Assembly: GCF_020165985.1 (NCBI RefSeq)
Contig: NZ_JAIUKZ010000007.1
Location: 434,001 to 498,000 of the forward strand
Source of the DNA: Bacillus sp. RAR_GA_16
GTDB lineage: Bacteria > Bacillota > Bacilli > Bacillales > Guptibacillaceae
DNA: 64,000 bases
Direction of reading: 5' to 3'
This document shows, piece by piece, positions 45,342-54,779 of this stretch. Both the position numbers and the translations under genes were made by a program. Every line of letters begins with the position of its first letter. The stretch's first letter is position 1. The notes beneath the pieces are model-generated. The model was not told the origin of the DNA and did no database searches. It was given only the letters and a program-made list of their open reading frames with translations.

Positions 45342-45894
45342 AGCGTTAAAGATGGTTAAGCCTCATTTAACAGAGCATCGTTATGTTCATACTATTGGGG
45401 TAACCGATACAGCGGTTGAGCTTGCTGAGAAATATGGGGCAGATCCTCAAAGAACCGAAATTGCTGCTGTTTTTCATGATTACGCAAAGTTTAGGCCAAA
45501 GGATGAAATGCGCCAAATTATACTTGAGCAGTCGCTCAAAAAAGACCTGCTCGAGTATTCACCCGAACTCTGGCACGCTCCGGTTGGAGCTTATTTAGTG
45601 CGTCGGGAGATAGGCATAGAGGATGAAGAGATTTTAAATGCAATTAAATACCATACTTCAGGTCGTCCGAATATGACGTTAATGGAAAAGTGTGTGTTTA
45701 TTGCTGATTACATTGAGCCAGGCAGGTCATTTCCTGGGGTAGATGAGGTTAGAGAAGTTGTGCAAAAAGATCTTGATCAAGCAATTGCGTTATCTCTCAG
45801 GAATACTGTGCAGTTTTTAATGAAAAAGAATCAGCCCGTTTACCCGGCGACGTTCTTAACGTACAACAGTATTGTGAATTCTTTAAACGCCTGA
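45328..45894 (+). CDS. yqeK: HD-domain bis(5'-nucleosyl)-tetraphosphatase (symmetrical) YqeK
   Basis: A 188-residue HD-domain hydrolase. RYVHTIGVTDTAVELA, FHDYAK (the HD pair) and HAPVGAYL are the metal ligands' motifs. Members of this family split Ap4A into two ADP. ATG 45328 follows GAGGAGGG and lies within the last 14 bases of nadD. Confidence 0.93.
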   Translation: MNRTEALKMVKPHLTEHRYVHTIGVTDTAVELAEKYGADPQRTEIAAVFHDYAKFRPKDEMRQIILEQSLKKDLLEYSPELWHAPVGAYLVRREIGIEDEEILNAIKYHTSGRPNMTLMEKCVFIADYIEPGRSFPGVDEVREVVQKDLDQAIALSLRNTVQFLMKKNQPVYPATFLTYNSIVNSLNA

Positions 45895-45914
45895 GAAGAA
45901 ATGGAGGAAACTAA

Positions 45915-46268
45915 ATGAATGAAAAGCAAATCATAAACCTTGCTGCCAGGGCAGCAGACGATAAAAGAGCGGAAGATATCGTAGCTCTTAATATGAATGG
46001 AATCTCCTTAATTGCCGACTACTTTTTAATATGTCACGGGAACTCGGAAAAACAAGTTCAGGCGATTGCGAAAGAAATTAAAGATCAGGCATTAGAACAA
46101 GGGATGGATATCAAACGACTGGAAGGTTATGATCAAGCTCGCTGGGTTCTTGTAGACTTAGGAAGCGTTATTGTCCACATTTTCCATAAGGATGAACGTC
46201 ATTATTATAACCTTGAGAAGCTTTGGGGAGATGCTCCACATTTACCACTTGAGGAAATTCTAGCTTAA
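45915..46268 (+). CDS. rsfS: Ribosomal silencing factor RsfS (YqeL)
   Basis: A 117-residue protein that binds L14 and prevents subunit joining under starvation. Motifs: AARAADDKRAEDIVALNM, SEKQVQAIAKEI, WVLVDLGSVIVHIFHKDERHYYNLEKLW. ATG 45915 follows AGGAAAC-type purines 20 bases after yqeK. One base separates it from yqeM. Confidence 0.95.
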   Translation: MNEKQIINLAARAADDKRAEDIVALNMNGISLIADYFLICHGNSEKQVQAIAKEIKDQALEQGMDIKRLEGYDQARWVLVDLGSVIVHIFHKDERHYYNLEKLWGDAPHLPLEEILA

Positions 46269-46269
46269 G

Positions 46270-46998
46270 ATGCAATCATATGAACGCTTTTCTTATGTTT
46301 ATGATCGTTTAATGGAAGAAGCTCCATATGGGGAGTGGGTAGATCTTGTAAAAAAGGAAGCTGATACTGGTAAAGTTCTTGATTTGGGTTCAGGAACTGG
46401 CGAATGTTCCGTTCAGCTTGCTCAAGTTGGTTTTGACGTGACGGCGGTTGACTTATCTGAACATATGCTCTCGGTTGCCCAAGACAAAGCGATTGAAGCA
46501 AAACTTCCTATCAAGTTTTTACAGCAAGATATGCGGAACCTTGATACAGGTGAGATGTATGATGTTGTGACAATTTTTTGTGATTCATTAAATTATGTCA
46601 CGGATCTTGAAGGGGTTAAAGCCACTTTAGCAAAAGTATATCAGCACCTGAAACCTGGTGGTATCATTTTGTTCGATGTCCATTCTCTATACAAGATTCA
46701 GACTCTTTTTGTAGGCAACACTTTTTCAAGCAACGAAGATGACATTTCCTATATATGGAACAGTTTTGCTGGTGAAGAAGAAGGGGCCGTTGAACATGAA
46801 CTTAGCTTTTTTGTTGAAAATGAAGAGGGGCTATATGAACGATTTGATGAAGTTCATTATCAGAGAACGTTTTCAATTAAGGAATATAAGGATTCGTTAA
46901 GAGAAGCAGGTTTTGATATGATTTCGGTGACGGCGGATTTTACGACACTTACGCCAAATCAGACATCTGAGCGCTTGTTCTTTAGAGCAGTAAAATAA
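46270..46998 (+). CDS. yqeM: Class I SAM-dependent methyltransferase YqeM
   Basis: A 242-residue methyltransferase. It begins YERFSYVYDRLMEEAPYGEWV, has VLDLGSGTGECSVQLA as motif I and VDLSEHML as motif II. Substrate unknown; it closes the yqeG-yqeM operon, in the same place as in B. subtilis, and is followed by a strong terminator. Confidence 0.9.
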   Translation: MQSYERFSYVYDRLMEEAPYGEWVDLVKKEADTGKVLDLGSGTGECSVQLAQVGFDVTAVDLSEHMLSVAQDKAIEAKLPIKFLQQDMRNLDTGEMYDVVTIFCDSLNYVTDLEGVKATLAKVYQHLKPGGIILFDVHSLYKIQTLFVGNTFSSNEDDISYIWNSFAGEEEGAVEHELSFFVENEEGLYERFDEVHYQRTFSIKEYKDSLREAGFDMISVTADFTTLTPNQTSERLFFRAVK

Positions 46999-47000
46999 TT

Positions 47001-47037
47001 AAAAGAGTGATTTCAAGTGTGAAATCACTCTTTTTTA
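47001..47037. terminator. Terminator after yqeM (and comER)
   Basis: Fourteen-bp perfect stem AAAGAGTGATTTCA / TGAAATCACTCTTT and a T6 tail; A-rich on the other side, so it may work both ways. Confidence 0.9.
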
Positions 47038-47087
47038 TGTTTATTAAAGGAGTTTTGATTTGCGTAGCGAATCAAATAAAGACCTCA

Positions 47088-47924
47088 TTACTTTTGCTTT
47101 GATTCTTCCTTAACTTGCAGCTTAATGCCTTCTCGATCTTCCTCGAATTTTCTATGAGTGCTCTGAATTAAGTGATGAAACATCTCTCCCGTTTCTGCTT
47201 CGAGAACTTTTAAACCTTCTCCTGTAACGCCTCCTTTTACAGTCACCTTTCGTTGTAAAGTCTCTAAAGAAAAATAATCTTTTTCAAGAAGTTTACCCAT
47301 TCCAATAAGCATTTCTGTTGCCAGAATTGTTGCTTGCTCATTTGATATGTTTGTTTCTGACACTGCTCCTTCGATGAATTGTTGAATCAAGTAACTTAGA
47401 AAAGCTGGACCACAACTCACGATATCAGATGAAACTCTTGTGATTTCTTCATCAGTTTCAATCGGTGTGGAGATTTGTGACATGAGATAAAGCAATTTCA
47501 CTTTGTTTGCTTCGGAACAACGACTGCCAAATGTAACAAGTGATGCACCACTAAGTGCTCTGTTCGTAATGCTTGGAATGGCTCTAGCCACATCACAACT
47601 AACAAAGGATTCAATTTCACTCACCTTTATCGGGCTTGTAATTGAAACGATTAAATGTTGTTGTTTTAGATTGGACTGTATTTTTTTTAACAACGGGAAA
47701 TATTCATGGGGCTTCACGCAAATAAAGATCATGTCAGATTTTTTCACCACTTCGTCTGCGCTCTTCACGACTTGTAATGAAGGGTATTGTTGCTTCAATT
47801 TCATAGCCTTTTCACTTGAGCGATTTACAATTGTGAGATGGGAAGGTATGACGGCGCAAGAATCAATAAAGGAAGACACAAGTATTGTCCCCATATTGCC
47901 GGTACCAATGACACCGATTTTCAA
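47088..47924 (-). CDS. comER: ProC-like protein ComER
   Basis: A 278-residue member of the pyrroline-5-carboxylate reductase family: IGVIGTGNMGTIL is the NAD(P)-binding loop and VKGGVTGEGLKVLE the C-terminal family motif. In B. subtilis comER is divergent to comEA, as here, and is not needed for competence; it has been linked with sporulation and biofilm. TTG 47924 (LKIGVIG) follows AAGGAGGGGG; the longer frame to 48005 has no support. Confidence 0.9.
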   Translation of the reverse strand: MKIGVIGTGNMGTILVSSFIDSCAVIPSHLTIVNRSSEKAMKLKQQYPSLQVVKSADEVVKKSDMIFICVKPHEYFPLLKKIQSNLKQQHLIVSITSPIKVSEIESFVSCDVARAIPSITNRALSGASLVTFGSRCSEANKVKLLYLMSQISTPIETDEEITRVSSDIVSCGPAFLSYLIQQFIEGAVSETNISNEQATILATEMLIGMGKLLEKDYFSLETLQRKVTVKGGVTGEGLKVLEAETGEMFHHLIQSTHRKFEEDREGIKLQVKEESKQK

Positions 47925-48025
47925 TGAACTCCCCCTCCTTCCAAACACATTTCTCCTACAACATATGTAAGAAAGTCTCGTTATATGTTTAAGACCAAGA
48001 AACATTCGAAAGGTAGGAAGACTTA

Positions 48026-48634
48026 ATGAACCATCTTAAAGCGTTAAACCCTCGTGAAAAAGTTCTTCTCTGTATTATTTTGCTCATAGTTGGAATTGGT
48101 TTATTTTTTTATTATGATGTGCCTCGTGACAAGGAAGAACCATTTCCAATTGAAGAAGAGGTATCGGTGGAGCAAGAGCAAGTAAAAGATGCTTCTCCTA
48201 CATCTTTAGAGAATGAGAGTGCAATCGTCCTAGTAGATGTAAAGGGAGCAGTCACTACACCCGGTGTATATGAAGTACATGCAAATGGGCGTGTGAAGGA
48301 CGTGATTCAAAAGGCTGGCGGATTTCTGAAAGAAGCAGATCAAACTCAGCTTAATCTCGCTGGGAAAGTAACTGATGAGATGATGATTTACGTTCCGCTA
48401 GTAGGGGAAACACCAGTATCGACAAGTGGAAATAATGAAGCATCACTCATTTCAATTAATACCGCTGATATTACAGAGCTTCAACAACTTCCGGGAATAG
48501 GGCCAGCTAAAGCCGCGGCAATTATTCAGTATAGAGAAGAAAATGGTCCATTTGGTGCAGTGGAAGATTTGCAGAAAATAAGTGGAATAGGAGAAAAAAC
48601 GTTTGAGAAACTAAAGGATTTAATCACGGTTTAA
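48026..48634 (+). CDS. comEA: Late competence DNA receptor ComEA
   Basis: A 202-residue membrane-anchored DNA-binding protein. One membrane helix lies at about 13-30, then a negative linker, an SLBB-type domain (VDVKGAVTTPGVYEV..) and a C-terminal helix-hairpin-helix domain (INTADITELQQLPGIGPAKAAAII..) that binds double-stranded DNA for uptake. ATG 48026 follows AGGTAGGA. First gene of comEA-EB-EC. Confidence 0.94.
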   Translation: MNHLKALNPREKVLLCIILLIVGIGLFFYYDVPRDKEEPFPIEEEVSVEQEQVKDASPTSLENESAIVLVDVKGAVTTPGVYEVHANGRVKDVIQKAGGFLKEADQTQLNLAGKVTDEMMIYVPLVGETPVSTSGNNEASLISINTADITELQQLPGIGPAKAAAIIQYREENGPFGAVEDLQKISGIGEKTFEKLKDLITV

Positions 48635-48701
48635 TGAGTGATTGACGAGAAGGTTTATTTCGATCAAACTAATAGAAGATAAAAACATTGGGGGGAAAAC
48701 C

Positions 48702-49265
48702 ATGGAACGTATTTCGTGGGATCAGTATTTTATGGCTCAGAGCCATTTGCTGGCTCTTAGAAGCACATGTACTCGTTTAACTGTTGGCGCAACAATTGTA
48801 AGAGACAAACGAATGATTGCGGGAGGTTACAATGGATCTGTTTCTGGTGGGGTCCATTGTATTGATGAAGGATGTTATGTCATCGATAATCACTGTGTTC
48901 GAACCATTCATGCCGAAATGAATGCCATTATCCAATGCGCTAAATTTGGTGTACAAACTACTGGAGCTGAAATATACGTCACTCATTTTCCTTGTATAAA
49001 TTGTTGTAAAGCCATTATTCAAGCGGGAATTAAAACGGTCATATATGCAGAAGATTATAAAAATCATCCATATGCTGTAGAGTTATTTGAAGATGCTGGT
49101 ATAGTCGTTAGACAGGTAGAACTTGAAGAAATGATTCTTGATACAAATAGTCAAGAAAAACTTGATTTAACCGCTGATTTATTAGACAAGCTATCGGCTG
49201 CAGGTGTTGATGCAACCGAAGTAAGGCCTTTATATGAGAAAGCTTCCAAGCTATACGGCATGTAA
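48702..49265 (+). CDS. comEB: dCMP deaminase ComEB
   Basis: A 187-residue zinc deaminase. HAE (H70, E72) and PCINC (C98, C101) form the zinc and proton-shuttle site. It converts dCMP to dUMP, and lies in the comE operon though it is not needed for transformation in B. subtilis. ATG 48702 follows GGGGGG; the in-frame upstream start at 48642 has no ribosome site. Confidence 0.94.
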   Translation: MERISWDQYFMAQSHLLALRSTCTRLTVGATIVRDKRMIAGGYNGSVSGGVHCIDEGCYVIDNHCVRTIHAEMNAIIQCAKFGVQTTGAEIYVTHFPCINCCKAIIQAGIKTVIYAEDYKNHPYAVELFEDAGIVVRQVELEEMILDTNSQEKLDLTADLLDKLSAAGVDATEVRPLYEKASKLYGM

Positions 49266-51550
49266 TGAAAGGGAATGTATGGTTATTTGCTCTTTCAGCA
49301 CTACTTGGCGTAATCAGTGTTGATTCCCGCTATGGCGTTTGTGTCGGAGTTATTTTGTTGCTTTGGTTATGGAAGGGTAAGAAGAGGCTGATGCTCTTAG
49401 TTGGCCTTACCTTCCTGCTATTTTTTAGTTACACTACTTTTGTGAATGTCGCTAACTTCACTTCATTAAAAGAAGGAGAAATAGCTTTAAATGGAAAAAT
49501 CACCTCGCTTCCTCACATTGTAGGAGATTCTCTTTCTTTTGAAGTGGCAACGCCTTCGGAGAATATTAAGGTCCAATATTACCTCGCAACAGAAAAAGAA
49601 AAGAATGAATTGAAAATTTTACAAGTTGGACAGATGTGTTCATTGACAGGGTCACTCAAACCCCCATCCCCTTTGCGCGTTCCTTCCCTTTTTGACTACG
49701 AACGTTACCTTTATCATAAAAAAATTCACTGGATTTATGTGCTGAATGAAAAACCTTCATGTGAGGCATCATCAGAATCAATTATGATTACTATCCAACA
49801 ATACCGTCAAAATGTGATGACTGATATTGCATTAACTTATCCTACTCAGCTTCAAGGAATTGCCGCTTCTTTATTGGTCGGAGATCGCAGTTTACTACCG
49901 ACAGACGTTATTGAAGCTTATCAAGAATTGGGCCTTAGTCATGTACTGGCTGTATCTGGTTTGCACGTAGGTGTTATAGGAGGTCTGTTTTTTTGGATCG
50001 CAATACGAACCGGTGTGACAAGAGAGAAAGCGTATAGTACACTGTTCCTTTTTTATCCATTTTATCTAATCTTTACAGGGGGAGCGCCATCGGTAATAAG
50101 GGCTTCTTTAATGGCTATGGCAGTTGTTCTCAGTTTGCGATTTAAGTTAAAGGTAAACCCTCTTGATGGCATTGCGGTAGCCTGCATACTGACGCTGTTA
50201 GCAAATCCTTACTATGCTTTTCATATTGGATTTCAGCTTTCTTTTCTTATTTCATTCGCTTTAATTGTTTCCTCTCAAACGATCTTAAGGCGCTACCACC
50301 ATCCGTTCACTAAATTGCTCGCTTTATCAATTCTTGCTCAAGTTGCTTCTTTTCCGCTTGTCATTTATCACTTTTATCAAATTTCAATCCTTAGTTTAGG
50401 TTTAAACCTCATTTACGTCCCATTTATTTCGATCATCGTTTTACCAACGCTGTTGTTGCTTTTCCTCTTCGATTTTCTTTCCCTTACATTCCTTTTTACA
50501 GTTGTGTCTGAACTCCTTGCTACGGTGATCACCTATATTCATCAGTTTTTTTTGTTTCTTTCGGAGTTAAACATGAATGTGATTTTCGGAGCCATGTCAG
50601 AAGGGGGACTCCTTCTTTCTTTTATCATTTGTTTTTCTATTGCTTTCATGTGGGAACGTGGAGAGATTAGGAAAGCGGGTGTCATCTGGTTGCTCTATTG
50701 TGGGATTTTATATATTGCTCCCTATTTAAGTCCATCTGGAGAAATTACGTTCATTGATGTTGGACAAGGGGATAGTATTCTGATTACACTCCCTTTTAAA
50801 CGACAGGTTATCTTAATTGATACAGGGGGAAAGCCGAGTTTTGGGGAAGATGAGAAATGGCGGCAAAAGGATTCCTCATTTGATACTGGTCGTGATATTG
50901 TTCTTCCGTTTATAAAATCGAAAGGAATTCGTAAGATTGATGTTTTCATTCTTACTCATGGTGATTTTGATCACGCAGGTGGAGCAGTTGAAATTTTAAA
51001 AGGGGTACCCATAAGGAAAATGTTGCTTGATCAAAGTAAAGAACAGACAGAAATCGAAATGAATTTACTACAAACTGCAAGAGCGAACGAGGTATCTGTT
51101 TCAAACGCTAAAGAGGGACAAACATGGACCGTTGGGGAAGCGCAGTTTGCCATTATTCAAGCGCTCCAAACGCCGGAGGAAAACGACGGGAGTATTATTT
51201 TGCGAGCGAATGTTGGTGGGTACAGCTGGCTATTTACAGGTGATCTTGAAGAGGCTGGAGAACGTCAGCTATTGTCTAAAGGATCTCTTCCTCAAACTGA
51301 TGTGCTAAAAGTGGGGCATCATGGAAGCGCCACCTCTAGTTCAAAAGAGTTTCTAGAAACAACCCTCCCTAAGATAGCGGTTATTTCAGTGGGAGAAAAC
51401 AATCGCTATGGGCATCCTAATGAAGAAGTGATAAATCGGTATAAAGAACTCGGAATTTCCATTCTTAGAACGGACGTTAATGGTACGATTCGATACACTT
51501 ATAAATGGCATCGTACTGGAAAATGGTCCGTTATGTTAAATGGAAAATAG
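49265..51550 (+). CDS. comEC: Competence DNA channel ComEC/Rec2
   Basis: A 761-residue polytopic membrane protein that passes single-stranded DNA into the cell. An N-terminal OB-like soluble part (DUF4131) is followed by the competence membrane domain (LGLSHVLAVSGLHVGVIGG) and a C-terminal metallo-beta-lactamase domain with THGDFDHAGG and KVGHHGS, thought to degrade the non-transported strand. The frame is intact. It overlaps the comEB stop (TAATG). Confidence 0.95.
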   Translation: MKGNVWLFALSALLGVISVDSRYGVCVGVILLLWLWKGKKRLMLLVGLTFLLFFSYTTFVNVANFTSLKEGEIALNGKITSLPHIVGDSLSFEVATPSENIKVQYYLATEKEKNELKILQVGQMCSLTGSLKPPSPLRVPSLFDYERYLYHKKIHWIYVLNEKPSCEASSESIMITIQQYRQNVMTDIALTYPTQLQGIAASLLVGDRSLLPTDVIEAYQELGLSHVLAVSGLHVGVIGGLFFWIAIRTGVTREKAYSTLFLFYPFYLIFTGGAPSVIRASLMAMAVVLSLRFKLKVNPLDGIAVACILTLLANPYYAFHIGFQLSFLISFALIVSSQTILRRYHHPFTKLLALSILAQVASFPLVIYHFYQISILSLGLNLIYVPFISIIVLPTLLLLFLFDFLSLTFLFTVVSELLATVITYIHQFFLFLSELNMNVIFGAMSEGGLLLSFIICFSIAFMWERGEIRKAGVIWLLYCGILYIAPYLSPSGEITFIDVGQGDSILITLPFKRQVILIDTGGKPSFGEDEKWRQKDSSFDTGRDIVLPFIKSKGIRKIDVFILTHGDFDHAGGAVEILKGVPIRKMLLDQSKEQTEIEMNLLQTARANEVSVSNAKEGQTWTVGEAQFAIIQALQTPEENDGSIILRANVGGYSWLFTGDLEEAGERQLLSKGSLPQTDVLKVGHHGSATSSSKEFLETTLPKIAVISVGENNRYGHPNEEVINRYKELGISILRTDVNGTIRYTYKWHRTGKWSVMLNGK

Positions 51551-51570
51551 ACTGCCAGAAGGCAGTCTAT
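51547..51570. terminator. Terminator between comEC and yqzM
   Basis: Ten-bp perfect stem ATAGACTGCC / GGCAGTCTAT with an AGAA loop; the T run is better on the minus strand (yqzM side). Confidence 0.7.
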
Positions 51571-51702
51571 TTAGCCAAGAGCTTTAATAATTACAGCCGT
51601 GAAGAAAATGATGGAAAAGAATAAAAATGGAACTGCAAAGCCGACAGCTGACTGGACAGCGTCATTATCCTTAGCTTGAACATCTTTTTCGAACTCGTTC
51701 AT
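51571..51702 (-). CDS. yqzM: YqzM family small membrane protein
   Basis: A 43-residue protein, MNEFEKDVQAKDNDAVQSAV followed by one membrane helix (GFAVPFLFFSIIFFTAVIIKALG). The N terminus and the place opposite comEC match B. subtilis YqzM. Function unknown. GGAGGGAAGG lies ahead of the ATG at 51702 on the minus strand. Confidence 0.82.
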   Translation of the reverse strand: MNEFEKDVQAKDNDAVQSAVGFAVPFLFFSIIFFTAVIIKALG

Positions 51703-52103
51703 TTGCCTTCCCTCCTGCTTTCCCCTTAGTATTCATTGTTCACTACTTATGTAGTTGTTATGTAGGGGATTTCCTAAAAAGGTACATTTCAAACAATATT
51801 GTATCATGTATTCCACTTTATGTCTTTATTCTTCAACAACTGAAGGAGGTTAACGAGAGGAATTTATGCGAAAGAATCACTCCCTTTCCTGTAAAGAGTT
51901 GTCACCCATACTTTAAGTTTGCATAGGATATCCTATCTACTACAAACCGAACATCGTTGCTTCGTAAGAGTCCTAGGCCTTATGAAGGAGCGTTTACTAT
52001 AAATGGGAGGCTGGTTATAGCAGCCGGCTTCCCTTTTCTACTTGCCAACATCGTTTTGACGGATTAGGATAGAAATGGACGAATGAAAACGAGGTGTACA
52101 TAA
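51703..52103. other. Intergenic region yqzM-holA, no clear gene
   Basis: Contains a strong AAGGAGGT (51843-51850) with only a 16-codon ORF behind it (51866-51916), a 14-base palindrome ATAGGATATCCTAT (51923-51936), a hairpin around 51958-51988, and a terminator-like stem at 52005-52039. It may hold a short untranslated RNA; nothing firmer can be said. Confidence 0.4.
52005..52039 (+). terminator. Terminator-like hairpin upstream of holA
   Basis: Ten-pair stem GGGAGGCTGG / CCGGCTTCCC (two G-U) followed by TTTTCT. Confidence 0.6.
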
Positions 52104-53126
52104 ATGTCCATTTCAGACTTAAAAAAGAAAATTAAACAAAACAAGTTAGATCCACTCTACCTCTTAACAGGTACGGAAACGTTTTTGGTTGATGAATTAC
52201 AAAAAATGATTATTAATCAGGCGCTTCCAGAAGAAGAGAAAGAATTTGGACTTGCTTATTATGACTTAAACGAAACACCTGTACAAGCTGCAGTAGAAGA
52301 TGCTGAAACGCTGCCGTTTTTAGGAGAGAAGCGTGTCATTATATTAAAAAATCCACTGTTTTTAACAGCAGCTAAGGATAAGAGCAAAGTAGAACATGAT
52401 CTTGACTCACTTCAGCGATATGCTGAAAACCCATCTCCTTTTACAATTCTTATTATCGAAGCCCCTTATGAAAAACTTGATGAACGGAAAAAATTAGTGA
52501 AAACAATTAAGAAAGCAGGAGCATTTGTTAAAGCAGAAGCGTTGCAAGAAAATCACTTGGGTGACTGGCTTCAACAACGTGCAAAGCAACATGGTGTTTC
52601 TCTTGATCAAGAAGGCGAAGAGAGGCTTGTTCAGTTAACGGGTAGTCATTTAATGTTGCTACAACAGGAAATTGATAAAATGGCCCTTTATGTTGGAGAA
52701 GGTGGCATTGTCGATGCGGAGGTTGTTGATCTTCTTGTGGCAAGAACATTAGAAAATGATATTTTTGCCTTGATTGATCGTATTGTAAGGAAAGACTTAA
52801 ACAAGGCATTCCGCATTTTATATGATTTGCTTAAAGTCAATGAAGAACCCATTAAAATTCTTTCGTTAATCGGCAGGCAATTCCGAATCATTTATCAGGT
52901 TAGTGAACTTTCGAAAAGAGGATATGGCCAGAAGCAAATGGCTTCGACGCTTAAATTGCATCCGTATGCGGTGAAAATTGCTCAACAACAAAGTCGCAGT
53001 TTTGAGGAAGAAAAACTACGCTATATTCTAGATCAAATTGCCGAATCCGATTATGAAATGAAAACAGGCAAAATGGATAAAAGGCTGATTCTTGAATTGC
53101 TAGTAACAAAAATTAAAAATGCATAA
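52104..53126 (+). CDS. holA: DNA polymerase III delta subunit
   Basis: The wrench subunit of the clamp loader, 340 residues (YqeN). N-terminal AAA+-like fold with PLYLLTGTETFLVDE, in place of a Walker A, and the C-terminal collar domain (FRIIYQVSELSKRGYGQKQMA). ATG 52104 lies behind GAGGTG. It converges with rpsT. Confidence 0.93.
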   Translation: MSISDLKKKIKQNKLDPLYLLTGTETFLVDELQKMIINQALPEEEKEFGLAYYDLNETPVQAAVEDAETLPFLGEKRVIILKNPLFLTAAKDKSKVEHDLDSLQRYAENPSPFTILIIEAPYEKLDERKKLVKTIKKAGAFVKAEALQENHLGDWLQQRAKQHGVSLDQEGEERLVQLTGSHLMLLQQEIDKMALYVGEGGIVDAEVVDLLVARTLENDIFALIDRIVRKDLNKAFRILYDLLKVNEEPIKILSLIGRQFRIIYQVSELSKRGYGQKQMASTLKLHPYAVKIAQQQSRSFEEEKLRYILDQIAESDYEMKTGKMDKRLILELLVTKIKNA

Positions 53127-53158
53127 AAAAGCTGTTGGGGGTCTCCCAACAGCTTTTA
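53125..53158. terminator. Bidirectional terminator between holA and rpsT
   Basis: Thirteen-bp perfect stem AAAAGCTGTTGGG / CCCAACAGCTTTT with T and A runs at its ends. Confidence 0.9.
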
Positions 53159-53172
53159 ACGTTATAAAGGAA

Positions 53173-53439
53173 TTACGCAGAAATCTCGTTGTACATTTTC
53201 GTAAGACGAGATTTTTTACGTGCTACTGTGTTTTTATGAATGATTCCTTTGTCAGCAGCTTTGTCGATGCGCTTAGAAGCTTGGCTAAGAGCTGACTTTG
53301 CAGCTTCAACGTCTTTAGCTTCTACTTTCGCTTCAAAATTCTTGATTGCAGAACGCATTTCAGATTTAAAAGCGACGTTATTAGCGCGACGATCTGATGA
53401 AGTTTTCACGCGTTTAACCGCAGATTTAATGTTTGGCAT
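53173..53439 (-). CDS. rpsT: 30S ribosomal protein S20
   Basis: An 88-residue basic protein, [18 protein letters not shown]..., that binds 16S rRNA at the foot of the 30S subunit. The ATG at 53439 follows AAGGAGGTGA; the in-frame GTG at 53448 lies in that site. Opposite strand to holA and gpr as in B. subtilis. Confidence 0.97.
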   Translation of the reverse strand: MPNIKSAVKRVKTSSDRRANNVAFKSEMRSAIKNFEAKVEAKDVEAAKSALSQASKRIDKAADKGIIHKNTVARKKSRLTKMYNEISA

Positions 53440-53501
53440 ACCTTTCACCTCCTTGCAAGGCTTAACAATTCCATGTCATATCCGTGCATAGAACAAGAAA
53501 C

Positions 53502-53530
53502 ATTCTATCAAATAGGACAATGAATTGCAA
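53502..53530 (-). promoter_or_regulatory. SigA promoter of rpsT
   Basis: Minus strand TTGCAA, 17-base spacer, TAGAAT, 60-90 bases upstream of rpsT. Confidence 0.65.
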
Positions 53531-53595
53531 TAGAGAATGAAAACCTTATTTCGGGGATACGCTAACAGGTAACAGATAGAACAAGAGGTGATCTG

Positions 53596-54714
53596 ATGGG
53601 AAGCGTTGAACTAGAAAAATATCAAGTAAGAACTGATCTTGCAGTTGAAGCGCAAGAAATGGTGAAAGAGAAAAAAGCAAAGAACATGACGAAAGAGCAG
53701 CCTGATGGATTAAAGGGCGTTATTGTGAAAGAGAGAAATGAACAAGGTGTAAATATAACAACTGTCGATGTGACAAAAGAGGGCGAGAAAGAAATTGGTA
53801 AGAAAGCTGGGCACTACTTAACTTTTGAGGTGCAAGGGATTCGAAAAAAAGACTCAGCTCTTCAACAGACTGTTCAAGATGTTTTCGCTCATGAATTCGC
53901 GGAATTTTTGAAGCAACAGAATATCTCTAAAGAAGCAAGTTGTTTAATTGTAGGGCTTGGAAACTGGAATGTTACCCCTGATTCGCTCGGCCCTCTCGTG
54001 GTATCGAACTTGCTTATAACGAATCATCTATTTGAGCTTCAGCCTGAAACGGTTTCAGATGGATTTCGGCCGGTAAGTGCAATTACGCCTGGTGTAATGG
54101 GGATTACTGGAATTGAGACGAGTGATATTATTCATGGTGTTATTGAAAAAGCGAAACCAGACTTCGTCATAGCGATCGATGCACTTGCATCACGTTCAAT
54201 CGAACGCGTTAACACGACGATTCAAATATCTGACACAGGTATTCACCCGGGGTCTGGCGTAGGAAACAAACGAAAAGAGTTAAGTTTTGATACACTGGGT
54301 ATTCCTGTCATCGCCATTGGTATTCCAACTGTTGTAGATGCGGTTTCCATCACGAGTGATACAATCGATTTTATCTTAAAGCATTTCGGGAGAGAGTTAA
54401 AAGAAAAGGGTAAACCATCAAAATCTTTAGCACCAGCAGGCATGACCTTTGGCGAAAGAAAAACATATACAGAAGATGATTTACCTGATGAAGGGAAAAG
54501 GCAAACGTTTCTTGGGATGGTTGGGACATTAGAAGATGAAGAAAAGAGAAACTTAATTCGTGAAGTCCTTGCACCAATGGGGCATAACTTAATGGTTACT
54601 CCAAAAGAAGTGGACGTCTTTATTGAGGATATGGCGAATGTGATTTCTGGAGGGCTTAATAGTTGTCTGCATGGAGATATTGATCAACAAAATAGTGGCA
54701 TGTATACGCATTAG
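53596..54714 (+). CDS. gpr: Germination protease GPR
   Basis: A 372-residue spore protease that degrades small acid-soluble proteins in germination. It is made as a zymogen; the N-terminal propeptide should end near the site [11 protein letters not shown]. Conserved blocks include [31 protein letters not shown] and [11 protein letters not shown] 53596 follows GAGGTG. GAATG (53535) with TACGCTA (53558-53564) may be a SigG promoter, though imperfect. Confidence 0.95.
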   Translation: MGSVELEKYQVRTDLAVEAQEMVKEKKAKNMTKEQPDGLKGVIVKERNEQGVNITTVDVTKEGEKEIGKKAGHYLTFEVQGIRKKDSALQQTVQDVFAHEFAEFLKQQNISKEASCLIVGLGNWNVTPDSLGPLVVSNLLITNHLFELQPETVSDGFRPVSAITPGVMGITGIETSDIIHGVIEKAKPDFVIAIDALASRSIERVNTTIQISDTGIHPGSGVGNKRKELSFDTLGIPVIAIGIPTVVDAVSITSDTIDFILKHFGRELKEKGKPSKSLAPAGMTFGERKTYTEDDLPDEGKRQTFLGMVGTLEDEEKRNLIREVLAPMGHNLMVTPKEVDVFIEDMANVISGGLNSCLHGDIDQQNSGMYTH

Positions 54715-54742
54715 TCATATGAATTGTTTTTAGGCATACGTA
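54715..54742 (+). promoter_or_regulatory. Candidate SigE-type promoter of yqxA
   Basis: TCATATG (54715-54721), 13-base spacer, CATACGTA (54735-54742) resemble the SigE boxes. Confidence 0.3.
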
Positions 54743-54779
54743 TAAGAGGGACAGGCTTAATCGGGAAGGAGCCGGAGAG

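Noticed and set aside
47925-48025. ComK box in front of comEA
   Set aside because: No AAAA-N5-TTTT pair was found in the short gap between comER and comEA.
51866-51916. 16-codon ORF behind AAGGAGGT upstream of holA
   Set aside because: The good Shine-Dalgarno is too far from the ATG, and the peptide has no recognisable features; kept only as part of the intergenic description.
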